Below are positions 58,289 through 64,000 of a stretch of DNA of 64,000 nt, in pieces. The DNA is from Heyndrickxia coagulans 36D1 (lineage in GTDB: Bacteria > Bacillota > Bacilli > Bacillales > Bacillaceae_C). The stretch is from assembly GCF_000169195.2 (NCBI RefSeq), contig NC_016023.1, forward strand, positions 3,162,001 through 3,226,000. Reading direction: 5' to 3'. Under the pieces are notes generated by a model. The model was not told where the DNA came from, did no database searches, and saw only the letters and a list, made by a program, of their open reading frames with translations. Position numbers and translations under genes: made by a program. Numbering within the stretch: the first letter of the stretch is position 1; each line of letters begins with the position of its first letter.

Positions 58289-59127
58289 TTAATTTAAATC
58301 GCCGGTATTGATGACCGGCTGTGCGGCCCGGTCGGATACAATCGAAACCATCAGATTGTTGATCATCACCATTTTCCGCTCTTCGTCCAGTTCAAAGCCG
58401 TCTTTTTCCAGTTGCGCAATCGCCATCTGGGCATGCCGACTGCCCCTTCCACGATTTTTTTCCGGGCGGCAAGAATGGCGGAAGCTTGCTGGCGCTGCAG
58501 CATGACGCTGGCAATTTCTGTAGAGTAGGCAAGGTGCGTGAGGCGCGCTTCCATAATTTCCACGCCGGCAACGTCAAGGCGCGGCTGGAGTTCCTCTTTT
58601 AAATGTTTGGAGACTTCCTCCCCGTTTCCGCGCAGTGAAATTCCTTCTTCCTCCGCGCTGTCATAAGGGTATTTTGTGGCAACATGGCGGAGCGCCGTTT
58701 CGCTTTGAATCTCAACAAATTCCTCGTAGTCCTCCACATTAAACACGGCTTTTGCAGCATCCACTACACGGAACACGATGACTGCCGCAATTTCAATCGG
58801 ATTTCCGTCCACGTCATTCACTTTTAATTTGGCGCTGTTAAAATTCCTTACCCGCAACGAAACGCGCCGCCTTACACTGAGCGGGATCGTTACGTAAAAG
58901 CCGCTTTCCCGGATCGCGCCTACATAGCGGCCGAAAAAAGTGACAACCAGCGCCTGATTCGGTTGGATGACACAAATTCCCGAGACAAGCAGGACGCTTA
59001 TGGCAAGCAGGACAATACCGGCAAAAAAATTGACGGCAAAAAGGAAAAACAAACCTAGAAGCGCGAAAACGACAATCGCTAAAATCCCGAGAAAACCGTT
59101 TATGTGCCAGGCTTTCTTTTCGGACAT
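58289..59127 (-). pseudogene. SPFH/band 7 domain membrane protein, frameshifted near its C-terminus
   Basis: The frame from ATG 59127 gives two N-terminal membrane helices (GFLGILAIVVFALLGLFFL and GIVLLAISVLLVSGI) and an SPFH domain (QPNQALVVTFFGRY onward, about residues 55-230). At about 58431 the family-typical C-terminal helix breaks: one base appears to be lost in ATGGCCCAGATG, leaving ATGCCCAGATG. The other frame continues MAIAQLEKDGFELDEERK and ends IVSDRAAQPVINTGDLN with a stop at 58289. As written, the protein ends at 58366 with an unrelated tail of about 20 residues. It may be a real mutation or a sequence error. A GAGGTGGGG site precedes the ATG. Confidence 0.8.
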
Positions 59128-59221
59128 CTTATCCCCACCTCTTTTAATTTCTCTTCACTTCATCATAACATGCCGGCATATTGCCGTCACGCTGAGGCGG
59201 GGAAAATCCCGTACTATTTTA

Positions 59222-59252
59222 ACAAAACAAAAAGCCGCCGAAGTGTGGCGGC
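59222..59252 (-). terminator. Terminator of the small zinc-finger gene
   Basis: On the minus strand GCCGCC and GGCGGC pair around a seven-base loop, followed by TTTTTGTTTT. The stop codon of the gene abuts the stem. Confidence 0.8.
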
Positions 59253-59455
59253 TACTGCCGGTTTGACTGCCATTCCTGAAAGGAGCCCGTTCCGTTGCAT
59301 CCGGAACAGTCAAACGGATAAGCGTATTCGTATGCGGCCGGCATGATAAAACCGCGCCCGCCGCAATCCGGACATTTGTTTTGTTCCTGCATCGTGGATA
59401 TGTATTTTTCACGTCTTGCGGACTGCCAGGCAGAAAGGGAACGAAATAATCCCAT
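59252..59455 (-). CDS. Small zinc-finger protein of unknown function
   Basis: The 67-residue protein contains two CxxCxGxG-type knuckles, CPDCGGRG and CSGCNGTG, as in the DnaJ zinc region, and is therefore expected to bind one zinc. The N-terminus is basic and helical. A very strong AGGAGGTGACC precedes ATG 59455. It is upstream of the SPFH gene on the same strand but a terminator lies between them. Similar short proteins in Bacillus are sometimes mislabelled methionine aminopeptidase; no function can be given. Confidence 0.75.
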   Translation of the reverse strand: MGLFRSLSAWQSARREKYISTMQEQNKCPDCGGRGFIMPAAYEYAYPFDCSGCNGTGSFQEWQSNRQ

Positions 59456-59620
59456 CTGCGGTCACCTCCTGATACAGCCATATTATAGGTTTTTTTCCGG
59501 AAAATTATCCGCGGCCCGCGGCATTCGCCCAGGCAAGGGAAAAAATGAGTCTAATATAGTATGAATACGATGAAAAATTCGTTAAAATAGAGCTATCAAC
59601 ACACAATGGGGAGTAAAGTG

Positions 59621-62600
59621 ATGGCCAAACTACAGGAAAAAAGCAAAAACACAACACGGATTTTAAGCTTAATTGAACATTTCCGGCAAAACGGGGATGA
59701 ACAAAGGGTGGAAAAAGCGAAAAACCTGCTGAAAAAAGTCCGCCGCGAAGACTTTCATATCGCGTTTTGCGGGCATTTTTCAGCCGGCAAGTCCACCATG
59801 ATTAACGCGCTTTTAGGCAGCCGTGTTCTTCCGTCAAGCCCGATTCCGACGAGCGCCAATCTTGTCAAAATTGAAAAGGGGACGGAAGACTGTGCCATCG
59901 TTTATGAAAAAGGGGAAGCCCCTTTGATTTTTCACGCGCCGTATGATTTTGAAGTTGTCAAAAATTATTGCAAAAAAGGGCATGTCCAGGAAATTGAAAT
60001 CACTAAGCCCGATTCCGATTTGCCGGCGGGATTGACGGTGATGGATACGCCGGGTGTCGATTCAACCGACGATGCGCACCGGATTGCCACGGAATCGGCT
60101 ATTTATATGGCGGATCTTGTCTTTTATGTGATGGATTACAACCATGTCCAGTCGGAACTCAATTTTACCTTTACAAAAGAACTGCTCGATCACGGGCTTG
60201 AACTTTATTTAATTATTAACCAGATTGACAAGCACCAGAGCGAAGAGCTGCCGTTTTCCGCATTCCGGCGGGGGGTTGAAAATGCATTTGCATCCTGGCA
60301 TGTCCAGCCGGGCGGCATTTTTTACACCTCTTTAAAAGACCCGGATCATCCCGATAATGAATTTGGCCGGCTGAAAGCGCTCATTGACCACGCCGTTTCC
60401 GAAAAATCCGCCCGACTGGAACGGTCTGTTGAAGCATCCTTAAGCGTCTTGGAAAAAGAGCATGACGACTGGCTTGAAGCGCAGTACGCACCGCAAAAAG
60501 CAGCATATGAGGAAGTGCTTGCAAAATATTCGGGCACCGGGAAAACGGAAGCGTACGAAGCGGAACAAGAGTGGCTTGAAAAAGAACGGGCGCTTCTTAC
60601 CCGCATTGAAAATTGGGATGAGGATACGCGGCAAAAGCTTCAAACGCTTCTGGACGGCGCCTATTTAATGCCGTTTGAAACGAGAGAGAAAGCAAAGGCG
60701 TATCTTGAAAGCATGCAAAAAGATTTCCATGCCGGCGGTTTTTTTGCAAAGAAGAAAAAAACCGAAGAAGCAAGAAAACAGCGGCTCCATGATTTCTATG
60801 CCGCCCTCGAAGCCAATACCGAAGCACAAATCGACTGGCATCTCCGCCCGCTGGCGCAAGAAGCTTTAAAACCGCTGCATCTTGCTGGCGCGCAAATGCT
60901 GGAACAACAGGCCGGCATGCTTAAAGCAGATTTCAGCGAAGCAATGCTCGCCGCCCAGGTAAAAGAGGGTGCACGGCTGACAGGCGACTATATCCTCCAT
61001 TATTGCGAAAATGTCTCGGATGAAATCAAACGAGCCGCCCGTGAGGCTTGGAACGATTGGAAAGCGCTCGTCCTGAAACAGGCTGCCTTGGAAACGGATG
61101 AACAGCTTAAAATGGTTCGGAAAAAGGCCGTGCAGGCAAAAGAACTGGCAGAGGCTTACAGGAATCTCGAAAAAATAGAAAGGCAGCTTGCCGAAAAACG
61201 GACTGAATTGAAAGCGCCTGCCGCACATCCGGAACAGCTGCTGGCTGAAATAGAGAAAGAATGGGCGGGTGAAAAGGCGCATTACCGGGTGTATCGCGGG
61301 GAAAAGGATGCAAAACAGCCTGAAGAAACCGGCAAGGCTTTAGAAAGCCCGGGCCCGACAGAAAAACAAGCCGGCACATTGCCGCCTGAAACCGTGCTTG
61401 CCAAAATAGAGCAGGCGATTACGCTGCTTAAGCACCAGCACGGTTTCGGGCGGTATACCGAAACGCTCAGAACCAAAAGCAGGCGCCTGAAAAACCGCCG
61501 CTATACCGTTGCGCTGTTCGGCGCGTTCAGCGCGGGAAAATCGTCTTTTGCAAACGCGCTTGCCGGCGAAAAAGTACTGCCGGTTTCACCGAATCCCACC
61601 ACAGCGGCCATTTGCAGGATCTGCCCGCCTGATGCGGCACATCCGCATAAAACAGCAGCCGTAAAGCTGAAAACGGAGGCGCAGATGCTGGAAGATGTAA
61701 ACAAGTCGCTCGCTGTTTTCGGGCATAGTTGCCGTTCGTTCGGAGAAGCGCTTGAAAAAATTGAAACTTTACAAGCAAAAGAAACGGGCAAAGCAAACGA
61801 AAAAGTCCATTTATCTTTTTTGCGTGCCTTTGCGAAAGGCTTCCCTGATTTTAACGGGCGGGACGGACAGAACTTGAATGTCGGAATGGAAGCGTTCCGC
61901 CGGTTTGTTGCCGATGAAACCCAGTCTTGTTTTGTTGAATCCATTGATTTGTTTTATGATTGCCCGTTCACAAGACTTGGCATTACGCTTGTCGATACGC
62001 CCGGAGCCGACTCGATCAATGCCCGGCATACCGGCGTAGCATTTGAATATATTAAAGACTCGGATGCGGTTTTCTTCGTCACATACTACAACCATGCCTT
62101 CGCGCGCGCAGACAGGGAATTTCTCATCCAGCTCGGGCGGGTAAAAGAAGCATTTGAACTGGATAAGATGTTTTTTATTGTCAATGCGATTGATCTTGCC
62201 TCGTCCGGCGAAGAATATAAAGAAGTGATGGACTATGTCAGGGGTCAACTGCTCCATTTCGGCATCCGCAATCCGCGCCTTTATGGTGTATCAAGCCTGC
62301 TTGCGCTTTCAGGCAGGCGGGAGGAAGCGAAAATGGCCGAATTTGAAGCGGGCTTCCGCCAATTTCTCGACCATGATTTGCTGAATATGGTGCTTCAGTC
62401 TGCACAAAACGAGCTGGAACGCGGCCTTGCCATGGTGGATGCCGTGATCCGCGATGCCAATGAATCGATTGAAACAAAGAAAGCGAAACGGGAACTTCTC
62501 CGGAAACGGCGGGAAGAGGCAGAAGCCATTTTGAAAAATACAAAGCCGGCGTTTTTCACGGACAGCTTCATGCAGGAGCAGAAGGAGCTGCTCTATTACG

Positions 62601-63220
62601 TAAAACAGCGCGTTTTCTACCGCTTCGCCGACTTTTTCAAGGAAGCTTTTAATCCGGCAACGGTGAAGGCAGCGAAAGATTTGCCGGGCGCCCTTCAAGA
62701 GCTTGCAGAACTCGTTGGCTATGATTTTGCGCAGGAGATGCGGGCGACAAATGTAAGGCTTGAAGCCCATTGCCGGAAATTATTCACATTGCAAAGCGCG
62801 GAATGGAACAGGGAGATGAAACGTTTGCTTCCTGATTTGTCTGTCAGCACGTTTGAAGCGGGCGCACACGCTACGCCTGATTTTCCTGCGGCCTTTTCGG
62901 AAACGGATTTGGAACCGTTTGAAAAGGCATTCCGCCATTTTAAAAATGCGCGCACTTTTTTTGAAAAAGGGGGAAAAGCCGGCATGCAGGAAGAACTGCA
63001 GGCGATGTTTGAACCGCTTGCGCAGCAGTATCTTGACGTGCAAGGAGAAAAGCTTGCCGGTTCGTTCCGCTCATGGCTGGAGGAAGAGTTTGCGAAAATG
63101 CAATCGGAAGCTTTACTCGATATTGCCGAACAGTTCGATGCCCGTCTTGAAGCCCTTGAAGAAAGTGTGAACGTGGCAGAATGGATGGAAATCCGCGAAA
63201 AACTCGTTTTGCCTTCCTGA
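59621..63220 (+). CDS. dynA: Double dynamin-like GTPase DynA
   Basis: The 1,199-residue protein is a head-to-tail fusion of two bacterial dynamins. The first GTPase has G1 GHFSAGKS at residues 51-58, G3 MDTPGVDS and G4 NQID; the second has G1 GAFSAGKS at 634-641, G3 VDTPGADS and G4 NAID. Each is followed by long helical stalk segments. B. subtilis DynA (1,193 residues) fuses membranes and protects against pore-forming agents and phage. The start is ATG 59621, seven bases after GGGGAG; the ATG at 59606 precedes that site. Confidence 0.95.
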   Translation: MAKLQEKSKNTTRILSLIEHFRQNGDEQRVEKAKNLLKKVRREDFHIAFCGHFSAGKSTMINALLGSRVLPSSPIPTSANLVKIEKGTEDCAIVYEKGEAPLIFHAPYDFEVVKNYCKKGHVQEIEITKPDSDLPAGLTVMDTPGVDSTDDAHRIATESAIYMADLVFYVMDYNHVQSELNFTFTKELLDHGLELYLIINQIDKHQSEELPFSAFRRGVENAFASWHVQPGGIFYTSLKDPDHPDNEFGRLKALIDHAVSEKSARLERSVEASLSVLEKEHDDWLEAQYAPQKAAYEEVLAKYSGTGKTEAYEAEQEWLEKERALLTRIENWDEDTRQKLQTLLDGAYLMPFETREKAKAYLESMQKDFHAGGFFAKKKKTEEARKQRLHDFYAALEANTEAQIDWHLRPLAQEALKPLHLAGAQMLEQQAGMLKADFSEAMLAAQVKEGARLTGDYILHYCENVSDEIKRAAREAWNDWKALVLKQAALETDEQLKMVRKKAVQAKELAEAYRNLEKIERQLAEKRTELKAPAAHPEQLLAEIEKEWAGEKAHYRVYRGEKDAKQPEETGKALESPGPTEKQAGTLPPETVLAKIEQAITLLKHQHGFGRYTETLRTKSRRLKNRRYTVALFGAFSAGKSSFANALAGEKVLPVSPNPTTAAICRICPPDAAHPHKTAAVKLKTEAQMLEDVNKSLAVFGHSCRSFGEALEKIETLQAKETGKANEKVHLSFLRAFAKGFPDFNGRDGQNLNVGMEAFRRFVADETQSCFVESIDLFYDCPFTRLGITLVDTPGADSINARHTGVAFEYIKDSDAVFFVTYYNHAFARADREFLIQLGRVKEAFELDKMFFIVNAIDLASSGEEYKEVMDYVRGQLLHFGIRNPRLYGVSSLLALSGRREEAKMAEFEAGFRQFLDHDLLNMVLQSAQNELERGLAMVDAVIRDANESIETKKAKRELLRKRREEAEAILKNTKPAFFTDSFMQEQKELLYYVKQRVFYRFADFFKEAFNPATVKAAKDLPGALQELAELVGYDFAQEMRATNVRLEAHCRKLFTLQSAEWNREMKRLLPDLSVSTFEAGAHATPDFPAAFSETDLEPFEKAFRHFKNARTFFEKGGKAGMQEELQAMFEPLAQQYLDVQGEKLAGSFRSWLEEEFAKMQSEALLDIAEQFDARLEALEESVNVAEWMEIREKLVLPS

Positions 63221-63233
63221 GGATAAAAAATGA

Positions 63234-63250
63234 TGTGAGAAAATATAACA
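63234..63250 (+). promoter_or_regulatory. GlnR/TnrA operator 1
   Basis: TGTGAGAAAATATAACA fits the GlnR/TnrA consensus TGTnAn7TnACA exactly. It lies just upstream of the glnR -35. Confidence 0.85.
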
Positions 63251-63255
63251 TTTTG

Positions 63256-63284
63256 TTGACAAAAAAACTCACATGGAATATAGT
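63256..63284 (+). promoter_or_regulatory. SigA promoter of glnRA, overlapped by GlnR operator 2
   Basis: TTGACA (63256-63261) and TATAGT (63279-63284) have 17-base spacing. A second GlnR site, TGACAAAAAAACTCACA (63257-63273), with one consensus mismatch, covers the -35 and spacer. The two-operator layout equals that of B. subtilis glnRA. Confidence 0.85.
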
Positions 63285-63312
63285 AAAAATATAAAGAAAA
63301 GGAGCGTATAAC

Positions 63313-63702
63313 ATGGGTCGAAAAGAAATCCGCCGTTCGATGCCGCTTTTGCCGATCGGAACCGTTATGAAGCTAACAGATTTATCGGCCCGGCAGATCC
63401 GCTATTATGAAGAACACGAGCTGATTACACCGGCAAGAACGGAAGGCAATCGCCGCCTTTATTCTTTAAATGATGTCGACCGGCTTCTTGATATTAAAGA
63501 TTTGCTGGATCAGGGGATCAATATTGCAGGCATCAAAAAAATCTTATTGATGAACGACCGCCGCGGAACCGGGCCGGTACTCGTCAAAAATCATGTAACG
63601 GATGAAGAAATCCGCAAACGGCTTCGCCAGGAACTGCTGCAGGCCGGCCGTTTTCAAAGACCGAGCCAGCGGTTGTCCGATGCGCCCCGGTTTTTCCATT
63701 AA
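63313..63702 (+). CDS. glnR: Nitrogen-responsive transcriptional repressor GlnR
   Basis: The 129-residue MerR-family regulator has an N-terminal winged helix ([26 protein letters not shown]-type start, about residues 10-80) and a short C-terminal tail that senses feedback-inhibited glutamine synthetase. It represses its own operon through the two operators upstream when nitrogen is abundant. Confidence 0.96.
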   Translation: MGRKEIRRSMPLLPIGTVMKLTDLSARQIRYYEEHELITPARTEGNRRLYSLNDVDRLLDIKDLLDQGINIAGIKKILLMNDRRGTGPVLVKNHVTDEEIRKRLRQELLQAGRFQRPSQRLSDAPRFFH

Positions 63703-63771
63703 CATTGTTGAAAAGCTAGTTTTATAGCTTAGATATATACTTTTTATTGCCTAAAGGGAGGAATACTGTTC

Positions 63772-64000
63772 ATGCCTAAGTTTACACGTGAAGATATTTT
63801 GAAGAATGCCGAAGAACAAAATGTGAAATTCATCCGCTTGCAGTTCACGGATATTTTGGGGACGATTAAAAACGTGGAAATCCCGCTCAGCCAGCTTGAA
63901 AAAGCGCTCGACAATAAAATCATGTTCGACGGCTCTTCGATTGAAGGGTTTGTCCGGATTGAAGAATCGGATATGTATCTGTATCCGGACTATGATACAT
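63772..64000 (+). CDS. glnA: Glutamine synthetase, 5' part
   Basis: The first 76 codons are present and the gene runs off the window. [29 protein letters not shown] and [19 protein letters not shown] match Bacillus class I-alpha glutamine synthetase. AAAGGGAGG precedes the ATG. It is cotranscribed with glnR and makes glutamine from glutamate and ammonia. Confidence 0.97.
   Translation, partial: MPKFTREDILKNAEEQNVKFIRLQFTDILGTIKNVEIPLSQLEKALDNKIMFDGSSIEGFVRIEESDMYLYPDYDT

Overview
The window is a low-GC Gram-positive, endospore-forming chromosome segment from the family Bacillaceae. It carries spoIVA, cotD, sspM, ypjB, bacillithiol genes, a menaquinone/heptaprenyl locus, a B-type RNase P RNA and a two-operator GlnR locus. 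Gene order follows the Bacillus subtilis spoIVA to dynA arc closely. Protein divergence, moderate GC and several local gene losses point to a relative such as Bacillus (Heyndrickxia/Weizmannia) coagulans rather than B. subtilis itself; this species-level guess is inference. B. subtilis comparisons throughout are from memory, not from a search.

Layout. 0-2.7 kb: spoIVA, hbs and a frameshifted mtrB (TRAP). 2.7-5.9 kb: hepS-menG-hepT (menaquinone side chain and final methylation) and ndk. 5.9-13.1 kb: cheR and the aromatic supraoperon aroF-aroB-aroH-hisC-tyrA-aroE, lacking the trpEDCFBA block that B. subtilis has between aroH and hisC. 13.5-18.2 kb: ypiA-ypiB-ypiF and the menaquinol:cytochrome c oxidoreductase genes qcrABC. 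18.2-22.0 kb: ypjA, ypjB, a YugP-type membrane zinc peptidase, a preQ1-riboswitch-controlled queT and the oppositely oriented ypjC. 22.1-29.7 kb: ypjD-dapB-bshB1-bshA-cca-birA, then panBCD behind a structured leader. 29.8-35.9 kb: dinG, ypmB, aspB, asnS.

35.9-41.2 kb: two 1,892-bp, nearly identical group II introns in inverted orientation flank dnaD-nth. Each sits immediately 3' of an intrinsic terminator, as expected of bacterial class C introns. 41.3-47 kb, mainly minus strand: ponA, recU, sspM and an hsp20 gene, with three small plus-strand genes (an unknown, yppE, yppG). 47.1-55.8 kb: mrfA-mrfB (mitomycin repair), cotD, ypsA, gpsB, rnpB, an RlmL-like methyltransferase and an M32 carboxypeptidase. 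55.8-58.3 kb: a guanine riboswitch controlling xpt-pbuX. 58.3-59.5 kb, minus strand: a frameshifted SPFH membrane protein and a small zinc-finger protein. 59.6-64 kb: dynA (double dynamin), then glnR and the start of glnA, which runs off the window.

The window is mostly core chromosome. The unusual parts are: coordinated loss of tryptophan regulation (mtrB frameshift, no folE, no trp genes) with a possible leader peptide left before hisC; an apparent terminator/antiterminator switch in the panB leader; the inverted intron pair, which separates convergent or neighbouring genes from their terminators; a LexA-like site in the mrfAB promoter; and two single-base frameshifts that could be real decay or sequencing errors. 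No CRISPR array, tRNA, prophage or insertion sequence with a transposase was seen.
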